From: Allosphingosinicella sp.
Lineage (GTDB): Bacteria > Pseudomonadota > Alphaproteobacteria > Sphingomonadales > Sphingomonadaceae
DNA: 9,004 nucleotides
Direction of reading: 5' to 3'
Assembly: GCA_030146745.1 (NCBI GenBank)
Contig: JASLBD010000065.1
Location: forward strand, 1-9,004
This document shows, piece after piece, positions 1-5,983 of the stretch (positions are counted from its first letter, which is position 1; each line of letters begins with the position of its first letter). Under the pieces are notes generated by a model. It was not told where the DNA came from. It was given only the letters and a program-made list of their open reading frames with translations, and did no database searches. The translations under genes were made by a program, and so were the position numbers.

Positions 1-746
1 TCGAGCACGATCGGCTTCAGCTTGCGCCCTGCATAGGCGATCTCGGCCTCGGTGAGCGGCACGAAGCCCCAATTGTCGGACCATGCGTCGTTGAGTATCC
101 CGAGCAGAAGGGCAGCCTCCGCCTCGAACCTCTTCTTCACGGTCCGGCGGATCCGGATACGCGGGTTCTTCTCGCCGGCCTGGACGATGCGCTCGACGAT
201 CGGCGGAAAGGGCGCGGTGACTTCCAGATCGTAGGTGAAGAGGTCCTTGGCCTTGACGTAGCCGGCGGCCTCGACCCAGGCTTCGTATTCGGCCTTGTTG
301 TGGCCCATCATCACCATCGGCGGATGGTCGTGGCCCTTGATGAGAAGGCCGGGCTCGTCCCAGATGGAGAGGCTGAACGGGCCCATCGAGCGGACCATGT
401 CGCGGCCCCGAAGCCAGGCCTCGGCGCGGTGGATGAGCTCGCGCGCGACGTCCGCACCGGCCGCCTCGAACATGCCCCACTGGCCGATTCCGGGACCCAT
501 ATGCTCGAGCACCAGCTTGTCGACCTGGGCGGAGATCCGTCCGACCGGCTCACCGTCGCGCTCGGCCAGGAAGAAGCGGGCCTCGCCATGGTCGAACCAC
601 GGGTTGGTACGCGCGTCGATGAGTCCGTGGACCTCGGTCTTGAGCGGCGGCACCCAGTTCGGATCGTCTTTGTTGAGGGTGTAGGCGAGGTCGACGAAGG
701 CCTTGCGGTCGGCGGCGTCCTCGACGGGGCGGATCGTAACGGTCAT
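1..746 (-). CDS. GNAT-like protein of the YghO type (often labelled N-acetyltransferase or 'dATP pyrophosphohydrolase'), 3' end beyond window
   Basis: An open frame of 248 codons runs without a stop from an ATG at 746 off the left edge, so the C-terminal part is missing; related proteins are usually about 370-400 residues. The translation starts MTVTIRPVEDAADRKAFVDL, followed by PNWVPPL at about residues 30-36. The segment MGPFSLSIWDEPGLLIKG at about residues 121-138 is the family hallmark. RARFFLAERDGEPVGRI-like residues near 55-70 resemble the first strands of a GNAT fold. I recognise the family by these motifs; its substrate is not established to my knowledge and the 'dATP pyrophosphohydrolase' label in databases is doubtful. 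The gene is divergent from the stress-protein gene at 924, with 177 bp between. The ribosome site is weak (TAGG about 10 nt upstream), but no in-frame alternative start is better. Confidence 0.8.
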   Translation of the reverse strand, partial: MTVTIRPVEDAADRKAFVDLAYTLNKDDPNWVPPLKTEVHGLIDARTNPWFDHGEARFFLAERDGEPVGRISAQVDKLVLEHMGPGIGQWGMFEAAGADVARELIHRAEAWLRGRDMVRSMGPFSLSIWDEPGLLIKGHDHPPMVMMGHNKAEYEAWVEAAGYVKAKDLFTYDLEVTAPFPPIVERIVQAGEKNPRIRIRRTVKKRFEAEAALLLGILNDAWSDNWGFVPLTEAEIAYAGRKLKPIVL

Positions 747-854
747 GCGCCGAACCTAGCGAAGCGGCCCCGCCGACGATAGTGGGGCCTGCCGCGCGCA
801 TCCCCCCGATCCTGTGCCGATTGCGGCAAACGCCTTTGCGACGGGACGAGGCGA

Positions 855-879
855 GGAACGGCGGGTCGGCTGCCCTGTT
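855..879 (+). promoter_or_regulatory. Putative EcfG-type (general stress ECF sigma) promoter
   Basis: GGAAC at 855-859 is followed after 16 nt by TGTT at 876-879. The alphaproteobacterial general-stress sigma factor EcfG/SigT recognises GGAAC-N16/17-CGTT, so the -35 is perfect and the -10 differs at one base. The predicted transcript would start about 35-40 nt before the ATG at 924. The downstream gene encodes a stress-protein-like product, which fits. This is sequence matching only. Confidence 0.5.
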
Positions 880-923
880 CACATAGCGGGATCCCACCCG
901 ATATGTATCCAGGAGAGTATTCG

Positions 924-1457
924 ATGAATCACAACCTCGTATCCGCCGTCTTCGACAGCCATTCCGAAGCCGAGCGCGCCATCACCGAGCTGCGCGGCGC
1001 CGGAGTGCGCGACAGCGCCTTGTCCGTCCTTCACCAGCAGGACGGGAAGACCACGACGTCCGACGGCAGCGGCGGCACGACCGACGACGGCAACAAGAGC
1101 GGGCTCGTTAAGGGCCTGATTGGCGGCGGCGCAGTCGGCGCGGCTCTCGGAGTCGCGGCGCTCGCCATTCCGGGCGTCGGGCCGCTTGCCGCCGTCGGCG
1201 CGATCGCGGCTTCGGCCGTTCCCGAAGGCGCGGCGGTCGGAGCGGCGCTCGGCGCGGCCACCGGCGGTCTCAGCGGCTATCTCTCCAAGCACGGCGTCGA
1301 CGAGGATGATGCGCGCTATTACGAGGAGCGGATCAAAACCGGCGGAGTGTTCGTCTCGGTCGACACCAGTGACGCCGGGATCGATTCGGAAACGGCGCGC
1401 GAGATCCTGTACCGCAGCGGCGGCCACAGCGCATCGCGCTCGCGCGCGACCGCTTAA
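924..1457 (+). CDS. General stress protein 17M/YflT-like glycine-zipper protein
   Basis: This 177-residue protein begins MNHNLVSAVFDSHSEAERAI, the pattern of the general stress 17M/YflT-like N-terminal domain (about residues 5-40): a beta strand then a helix with alternating acidic and alanine residues. A Thr/Ser/Asp/Gly linker (42-58) leads to a long Gly/Ala-rich stretch (60-118) with GxxxG-like spacing, a glycine zipper that could insert in or associate with membranes. The C-terminal part (124-160) has DARYYEERIKTGGVFVSV, a second half-domain typical of these proteins. The ATG at 924 is chosen over one at 903 because AGGAG at 911-915 lies 8 nt upstream of it and would lie inside the longer frame. 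An EcfG-like promoter precedes it and a hairpin terminator follows, so it is probably a single-gene stress-induced unit. Molecular function is unknown. Confidence 0.85.
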   Translation: MNHNLVSAVFDSHSEAERAITELRGAGVRDSALSVLHQQDGKTTTSDGSGGTTDDGNKSGLVKGLIGGGAVGAALGVAALAIPGVGPLAAVGAIAASAVPEGAAVGAALGAATGGLSGYLSKHGVDEDDARYYEERIKTGGVFVSVDTSDAGIDSETAREILYRSGGHSASRSRATA

Positions 1458-1479
1458 GTCCAGCTCCACGACCAAAGAG

Positions 1480-1511
1480 AGAGGCGCTCCGGACAACCGG
1501 GGCGCCTCTTT
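1480..1511 (+). terminator. Rho-independent terminator of the stress-protein gene
   Basis: Arms AGAGGCGCTCCGG (1480-1492) and CCGGGGCGCCTCT (1497-1509) form a 13-bp stem with one G-U pair and an ACAA loop, starting 23 nt after the stop codon at 1457. The trailing T run is short (TT then CC). The opposite strand also has a T-containing tail (CTCTCTTTGG), but no minus-strand gene ends here. Confidence 0.8.
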
Positions 1512-1730
1512 CCACTTATATGCGCCGCCCGTTCCTGCCGGAACAGGAAAGCCCTTCGATTACCGCCCCGGCGTGAAGGGCCGCGTGGCGGTCGAGTCGG
1601 GCGAGGTACCAGCGGGTGTGGCCGACCCATGGCGACGAAATTGGGCCCGAAACGCCAGCAAAAGAGGATTGCGGCGGTCGCGTTGCCCGTCGAGGATGCA
1701 GGCTCGTAATAGCCGGGGGTCTTCTCGCCA
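1512..1730 (+). other. Structured leader upstream of the TonB-dependent receptor; no gene recognised
   Basis: These 219 nt hold no convincing coding frame. Short inverted repeats are visible: GTTCC-tgcc-GGAAC (1531-1544), GCCCTTC (1551-1557) with GAAGGGC (1575-1581), GGGT-N7-ACCC near 1614-1628, and GGCT-N6-AGCC (1701-1714) just before the start codon. BtuB-like receptors are often under cobalamin riboswitch control, but I could not find the conserved B12 box or the CCCCGCAACTGT-like core. The promoter for the receptor gene presumably lies here. Confidence 0.35.
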
Positions 1731-3563
1731 GTGTTGTTCGACGCTGCTCTTTTGCTTGCGATGTCGGCCGCGCCCGCCGACGATTCGATCGTAGTCACGG
1801 CCTCGCGGACGGAAGCCGCGCCGGCCGGGCTGAGCTTCGTCGAGGCCGCCGAGATCGAGCGGATGCAGCCAGCCTCCCTGATCGAGGCGCTGGACGAGGT
1901 CGCCGGGGTTCGCGCTTTCTCGACCGGAGGCGCGGGCGGGCGCAGCTTCCTCTCCATCCGCGGCGGCGAGCCCAATTTCACTCTCGTGCTGCTCGACGGG
2001 ACCAGGCTCAACGATCCGACCAACAGCCGCGGCGGCGGCTTCGACTTCTTCATGATCGACCCCGCGCTGGTCGAGCGGATCGAGGTGGCGCGGGACCCGG
2101 TCTCGGCGGTGCACGGCTCCGACGCGCTGGCCGGGGCGGTAAACATCCGGCTGCGCGCGCCCGCCGCGGGGGAGCAAAGGCTGACGGCACGGGCGCAGGC
2201 CGGGAGCGAGGGCGATGCCGGCCTGGGCGCGGCCCTCGAGAAGGGATGGCGGGACGGCGGCCTGCTCGCGGCGGGGAGCTGGTACGACAGCGGCTCACTG
2301 ACCGCCGGATCGCGCCTCGAGCGCCGGCAGGGGCTCGCCCAGTTGCGGCACCGGTTCGGCGGCTATGAAGCACGGCTGCTCGGCCTCTACGGCCGTGCCG
2401 CGCGCTCCGCCTTTCCCGAGGACAGCGGCGGGCCGCGGCTGGCCGTCGACCGGGAGCGGGAGCGCGGCGATGCGGGGCTCGCCGCCGTCCGCCTCGCCCT
2501 GCGCCGGACCGGCGGAGCCCGGATTCGGCCCAATCTCAGCCTCTCCTGGTCGCGGCAGGAGGACCGTAGCGTCACGCCCGCCATCGCTCCGGGCGTGCTT
2601 CAGGGCACTCCGGCGCTGAGCGCCGACAGCCTTTTCACCCGGTTCGAGGCGATCGCCGATCTGGGCGTGGGCCGGGGGCCGCTCGTCGCCACCGCCGGCC
2701 TTGCCCTGCTGAGGGAAACGGGGCGAAGCGAGGCGACGATCGACCTCGGCTTCCCGGTGCCGGCCGGCTTCGATTTCGCCCGGACGACTCGCAGCGCCTT
2801 CGCCGAGGCGAGCCTTCGCCCGGGCGGCGGCTTCGGCTTCAACCTCGCCGTCCGCTTCGACGACGTCGCCGGCGGCGGCCACCGCTGGACCGGGCGCGCG
2901 GCCGCTTCCTGGCGACCGGTAAGCGGCGGTCCGACCCTCTTCGCCCGGGCGGGGGAGGGGTACAAGCTGCCGAGCTTCTACGCTTTGGCGCATCCGCTGA
3001 TCGGCAACCCGGCCCTTCGCCCGGAGCGCAGCCGCAATTACGAAGTGGGCGCCGAGCTGGCGGGGGAGGCGGGCGATTTCGTCCGGGTGGCGCTGTTCGC
3101 CAACCGGTTTCGGGACCTGATCGACTTCGACCCGGCAACCTTCGCCACCGTCAATCGCGACCGGGTACGGGCCGGCGGGGCGGAGCTGGAAGGACGGTGG
3201 CGGCCGGCCGCTTCGCTGAGCCTGGCCGGCGCGCTCAGCTGGCTGGATCTCGATTCGCCAACTCCGCTTCGGGGCCGGCCGCGCTGGCAGGGCTCGCTGC
3301 GCGCGGCGTGGCAGGCGTCGGCCGTCCTCGAGCTGAACGCGGCGGTGCGGTTCAACTCGGCTTATTTCGACAGCTCGATCCCGACCGGGCCGATCCGCGC
3401 CGACGGGCATGGCGAGGCGGATCTGGGCGCGCGGTGGCGGGTGTCGAAAGGATTCAGCCTGGTCGCGGCGGTGCGGAACCTGACAGGGGAGCGCTACGAG
3501 GACGCCGTCGGTTTCCCGGCGCCGGGTAGGCTGGTGAGGGTGGCGGCGGCGGCGGAATTTTAG
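1731..3563 (+). CDS. TonB-dependent outer-membrane receptor, BtuB-like
   Basis: The 610-residue product has the size of BtuB-type receptors. It would sit in the outer membrane as a plugged 22-strand barrel importing a scarce ligand with TonB/ExbBD energy. A short signal peptide (1-16, ending SAAPA) precedes the TonB box DSIVVTAS (18-25). The plug domain spans about 28-141, with LIEALDEVAGV (50-60), SIRGGEPNFTLVLLDGTRLN (75-94), IDPALVERIEV (109-119), and SAVHGSDALAGAVNI (125-139). The barrel ends with RNLTGERYEDAVGFPAPGR and a terminal Phe, the normal outer-membrane assembly signal. The GTG at 1731 is chosen because an in-frame TAG lies at 1710 and the next ATG (1761) would lose the signal peptide. 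The signal peptide lacks a Lys/Arg at its N-terminus, which is unusual. The ligand (cobalamin, siderophore or other) cannot be read from the sequence. Confidence 0.92.
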   Translation: MLFDAALLLAMSAAPADDSIVVTASRTEAAPAGLSFVEAAEIERMQPASLIEALDEVAGVRAFSTGGAGGRSFLSIRGGEPNFTLVLLDGTRLNDPTNSRGGGFDFFMIDPALVERIEVARDPVSAVHGSDALAGAVNIRLRAPAAGEQRLTARAQAGSEGDAGLGAALEKGWRDGGLLAAGSWYDSGSLTAGSRLERRQGLAQLRHRFGGYEARLLGLYGRAARSAFPEDSGGPRLAVDRERERGDAGLAAVRLALRRTGGARIRPNLSLSWSRQEDRSVTPAIAPGVLQGTPALSADSLFTRFEAIADLGVGRGPLVATAGLALLRETGRSEATIDLGFPVPAGFDFARTTRSAFAEASLRPGGGFGFNLAVRFDDVAGGGHRWTGRAAASWRPVSGGPTLFARAGEGYKLPSFYALAHPLIGNPALRPERSRNYEVGAELAGEAGDFVRVALFANRFRDLIDFDPATFATVNRDRVRAGGAELEGRWRPAASLSLAGALSWLDLDSPTPLRGRPRWQGSLRAAWQASAVLELNAAVRFNSAYFDSSIPTGPIRADGHGEADLGARWRVSKGFSLVAAVRNLTGERYEDAVGFPAPGRLVRVAAAAEF

Positions 3564-3571
3564 ACTCTTCT

Positions 3572-3625
3572 GCCTCCGTGCGCGCAGCGCGGGGAGGGGG
3601 GCCATGCGAAGCATTTCGGAGGGGT
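3572..3625 (+). repeat. REP-like palindromic unit, left copy
   Basis: This 54-nt unit reads GCCTCC, an imperfect GC-rich hairpin, GGGGAGGGGG, a second small hairpin ATGC-GAA-GCAT (3604-3614), then GGAGGGGT. The reverse complement of 3680-3732 has the same layout, so the two form an inverted pair. It sits 9 nt after the receptor stop codon. Confidence 0.6.
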
Positions 3626-3679
3626 GTTTGGCACCGGCAGGCGAGGCTCGCGCGGGAACCCATCGCGTCCGCGCCGTCT

Positions 3680-3732
3680 ACCCCTCCACCACCTTCGGTG
3701 GTCCCCCTCCCCATGCTGTCGCATGGGGAGGC
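3680..3732 (-). repeat. REP-like palindromic unit, right (inverted) copy
   Basis: The plus strand shows ACCACC-TTC-GGTGGT (3688-3702) followed by the perfect hairpin CCTCCCCATGC-tgtc-GCATGGGGAGG (3707-3731). Read on the minus strand it matches the left unit segment by segment. Placed just before the stop codons of two convergent genes, the strong hairpins probably also end or stabilise transcripts from both sides. I associate such GC-rich double hairpins with repeated intergenic elements of sphingomonads, but copy number cannot be judged from this window. Confidence 0.65.
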
Positions 3733-3735
3733 AGG

Positions 3736-4791
3736 TTACGTCCGCTTGCGCCTCAGCTTGCCGAGGTCGAACCAGGTCGGCGGGCGCTGGCCCATGGCCT
3801 TGAGCGGGGCGCCCTTGGGGCCGGTCGGGCCGTTCATGACCGTGCAGGCGGGCAGCTTGGCCGGGTCGAGGCCCGAAACGAGGTTCCAGGTCTTGGCCGG
3901 ATCGGGCTGGGTCGGCTTCCAGTCCGTATAATTCTGGCTGACGATCGGAGCGTCGGGAGGGGTTCCTGGGAAGCCCGAGAAATAGAAGCTCTGCGGCTGC
4001 ATCTTCCCGTTCACCGGAGCGAAGGCGTAGCCGAACAGGATCCAGCCCTTGGCCGTCCCGTCCGGGCTGGCGCCGACCTGCATGACCTTGCCCGCGGTCG
4101 GGCTGTCGGGATTGCCGTCGATCCAGAAGCTGTAGCCCTGGGCGCCGTTGCCGAGCCGCTCGCTGTCGCCCTTGGCCCAGGGCAGGTGCTTGATGAAATC
4201 GCGGCGCGGCGGGTGGTTGAGCGGCGAGAACAGGCATACGGGCGGCATGCCCTTGGGCCGGTCCTGAGGATAGGTGAGGAAGTAAGCGGTGTCGCCGAGC
4301 GAGATGAAGGCGCAGGTGAAGTCGTTCGGAATGAAGGGGAAGATGGGTAGGCAGCGCTTTTCATAATATTCCATCATCGCGCCCTGGCCGCTCTTCCCGC
4401 TCCAGGTGGAATCGTAATAGCTGGCGCCCGACGAGGCCTGGTAGGTCGTGCCGGCCGGCGGCGCTCCGTTATAGGGCGGCGGGTTGGTCGGATAGCCGGC
4501 GGAGACGACGTACATCGTCCAGGGCGACTGCCAGTAAGGCGGGTAGCTCGGATCGGCGGGGCGGCCGGGCTGGCCGGCATAGCTGCAGTCGGGCGACTGG
4601 CAGGGGCTGGCGTCGGGCGGGTTGTGGACCCCGTAGGTCGCGTAGACGTCGTTGCCGTAGGCGGCGGCGCCGTTCGAACCGGCCGTCGCGGCGCTGCCGG
4701 CGGCGTCCTCGCTTCGGCCCTGTTCGGTGCAAGCCGCCAGCGAGGCGGCAAGAGCGACGAGAGACAAAGTTCGTGAAATCGGTGTGCGCAT
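3736..4791 (-). CDS. Predicted outer-membrane lipoprotein of unknown function
   Basis: The 351-residue product starts MRTPISRTLSLVALAASLAA followed by Cys21, a clear type II signal peptide with lipobox LAAC. Thr at +2 rather than Asp argues for transfer to the outer membrane. A low-complexity Ala/Gly/Ser linker (30-44) is followed by a Pro/Tyr-rich region (50-135), then a denser domain with WTMYVVSAGYP, EYYEKRCLPIFPF, FWIDGNPDSP and GWILFGYAF. Six further cysteines, two of them in SPCQSPDCSY, could form disulphides in the periplasm. I do not recognise the family. ATG at 4791 is preferred to the one at 4821 because AAGGAA (4799-4804 complement) sits 7 nt before it and because it places the signal peptide at the N-terminus. 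The gene is divergent from the VioB-like operon and convergent with the receptor gene, so shared regulation with the operon is possible but unproven. Confidence 0.8.
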   Translation of the reverse strand: MRTPISRTLSLVALAASLAACTEQGRSEDAAGSAATAGSNGAAAYGNDVYATYGVHNPPDASPCQSPDCSYAGQPGRPADPSYPPYWQSPWTMYVVSAGYPTNPPPYNGAPPAGTTYQASSGASYYDSTWSGKSGQGAMMEYYEKRCLPIFPFIPNDFTCAFISLGDTAYFLTYPQDRPKGMPPVCLFSPLNHPPRRDFIKHLPWAKGDSERLGNGAQGYSFWIDGNPDSPTAGKVMQVGASPDGTAKGWILFGYAFAPVNGKMQPQSFYFSGFPGTPPDAPIVSQNYTDWKPTQPDPAKTWNLVSGLDPAKLPACTVMNGPTGPKGAPLKAMGQRPPTWFDLGKLRRKRT

Positions 4792-4847
4792 TCGCCCGTT
4801 CCTTTCCCCCAGGAGCGACAAGGCTACGCCATACGACGCTGCTTCAA

Positions 4848-4876
4848 AACCTGATTTAGGTTCGGTTCAATACCGA
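4848..4876. promoter_or_regulatory. Two adjacent inverted repeats in the divergent promoter region
   Basis: AACCT-gattt-AGGTT (4848-4862) and TCGGT-tcaat-ACCGA (4862-4876) are both perfect 5-bp dyads with 5-bp spacers and share one base, so their centres lie 14 bp apart. They sit in the 115-bp gap between the lipoprotein gene (minus) and the VioB-like operon (plus), 57 nt before one start and 31 nt before the other. This is a natural place for an operator controlling both sides. The regulator is unknown; the nearby LysR protein is one candidate, although neither site is a standard T-N11-A box. Confidence 0.4.
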
Positions 4877-4906
4877 TCTAATTCTCCTTTAACGGGAGAC
4901 GCAAAA

Positions 4907-5983
4907 ATGCATCCTCGCCGAAAGCCAGGGGGTGAGTCGGAAATGATCCTTCTTCAAGCGAAGCCGCTCGAGACCATCGATGATGCCTATGAGCGGCTGC
5001 AGACGGCGATCGAGATAGAATTCTCGACCCTGCCGCCATATCTCTACACCAAATTCTCGATCCTGCCGGGCGCCAACGACCAGGCCGCGACCTACCTGGG
5101 CGACATCGTCGGCCAGGAAATGATCCACATGTGCCTGGCCTGCAACATATTGAACTCGCTCGGCGGCTCCCCCGTCCTGAGCAAGCCGACCGCCAACCCC
5201 CCGTTCCCGCCGGTCTATCCGACCACCATTCCGGGCGACATCGGTCCTCCGGGCGGGGATCCCGTCCTCGTCCATCTGTGGGCCTTTTCGCAAAAGGCGG
5301 TGGAGCAGGGGATGGCCATCGAGGCGCCGGTCAAGCCGCTCCTCTTCTCGGCGGACGGCTCCGCGGCGGACGACGGCACCGAGACGATCGGCCAGTTCTA
5401 CGAAAAACTCGACGCTTTCCTGTCGACCCTCGACCCGTCGGCCTGGAAGGGTCTCAACCAGATCGACGATTCGCAATTCTTCGCCGGCCAGCTCTATCCG
5501 ATCGAGAGCTACGACGACGCGCACAGAGCGATCACGCAGATCGTGTCGGAGGGCGAAGGGTCGAGCGAGAGCCCGCTCGATTTCCAGAACGAGGTCTCGC
5601 ATTACTACCGGTTCAAGGAGATGTGCCTGAACCAGGTTCTGACCAAGAGCCCGAATCCGCCCGGTTACCAATGGGGACCCGCCGCGTTCGGGATCGACTG
5701 GAACGCCGTCTATCCCGCCATCGACGATCCGGCGCATCATGATTTCAGCAGCGAGCCTGCGGCGGCGCAGGCGGCCCAGGCCGCCTGCAACCTCGCCTAC
5801 AGCCGGCTCGTGGACTCGCTTCAGCTGGCGATGACAGGCCAGCAGGGGCAGCTCGGGGCGGCGGTGCGCGCGATGTTCGACCTGCGCAAGGCGGCAATGA
5901 TCGCGCTCGGCGCTCCGCTCAACGACGGTCAGGTCGCCGGTCCGAGCTTCCTTTACACGCCCACCACCGGAGCTTCGTCATGA
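4907..5983 (+). CDS. Diiron ferritin-like protein, equivalent to the C-terminal half of VioB/RebD
   Basis: The 358-residue product matches the ferritin-like domain (Pfam family of VioB, RebD and StaD). In those enzymes it belongs to iminophenyl-pyruvate dimer synthases that couple two amino-acid-derived imines. Probable iron ligands are Glu38 (AIEIEFSTLPPYLY), Glu71 and His74 (GQEMIHM), and Glu229 and His232 (NEVSHYYRFKEM). VioB has, as I recall it, LELSVMLQYLYAAYSIP, HEEMIHYLVVNNLL and YEHSHFQRLREM at the equivalent places. A C-terminal helical part ends with AGPSFLYTP, as in stand-alone family members. No signal peptide is seen, so it is cytoplasmic. ATG 4907 has GGGAGA 8 nt upstream and is preferred to ATG 4943, whose site is poorer; the frame is open further upstream but that would run through the promoter. 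It overlaps the next gene by ATGA, implying translational coupling. The substrate is unknown. Confidence 0.88.
   Translation: MHPRRKPGGESEMILLQAKPLETIDDAYERLQTAIEIEFSTLPPYLYTKFSILPGANDQAATYLGDIVGQEMIHMCLACNILNSLGGSPVLSKPTANPPFPPVYPTTIPGDIGPPGGDPVLVHLWAFSQKAVEQGMAIEAPVKPLLFSADGSAADDGTETIGQFYEKLDAFLSTLDPSAWKGLNQIDDSQFFAGQLYPIESYDDAHRAITQIVSEGEGSSESPLDFQNEVSHYYRFKEMCLNQVLTKSPNPPGYQWGPAAFGIDWNAVYPAIDDPAHHDFSSEPAAAQAAQAACNLAYSRLVDSLQLAMTGQQGQLGAAVRAMFDLRKAAMIALGAPLNDGQVAGPSFLYTPTTGASS

Noticed and set aside
879..1496. A minus-strand open frame across the stress-protein gene and its terminator
   Set aside because: It reads through the terminator hairpin and the putative promoter, and the plus-strand gene has a good ribosome site and recognised domain.
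1512..1730. Cobalamin riboswitch upstream of the BtuB-like receptor
   Set aside because: Neither the B12 box (AGCCAGGAGACCTGCC-like) nor the CCCCGCAACTGT-like core is present on the plus strand; AGCCGGGGGTCTTCTCGCC near 1711 is only a superficial resemblance.
2295..3614. A 439-codon minus-strand open frame antisense to the receptor gene
   Set aside because: Its Pro/Arg/Ala/Gly-rich translation shows no domain and it is the mirror of a well-supported receptor; long antisense frames are expected at this GC content.
3604..4350. A 248-codon plus-strand frame beginning inside the left repeat
   Set aside because: It runs antisense through the lipoprotein gene and its translation has the composition of a shadow frame, without any known motif.
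4727..4906. An N-terminal extension of 60 codons on the ferritin-like protein
   Set aside because: It would begin inside the lipoprotein signal-peptide region and translate across the divergent promoter; ATG 4907 has a good ribosome site and homology begins only after it.
5980..5983. A frameshift that split one ancestral VioB chain into two genes
   Set aside because: The order is ferritin-like half first, the reverse of VioB, so a simple frameshift cannot produce this arrangement; the ATGA overlap is an ordinary operon junction.
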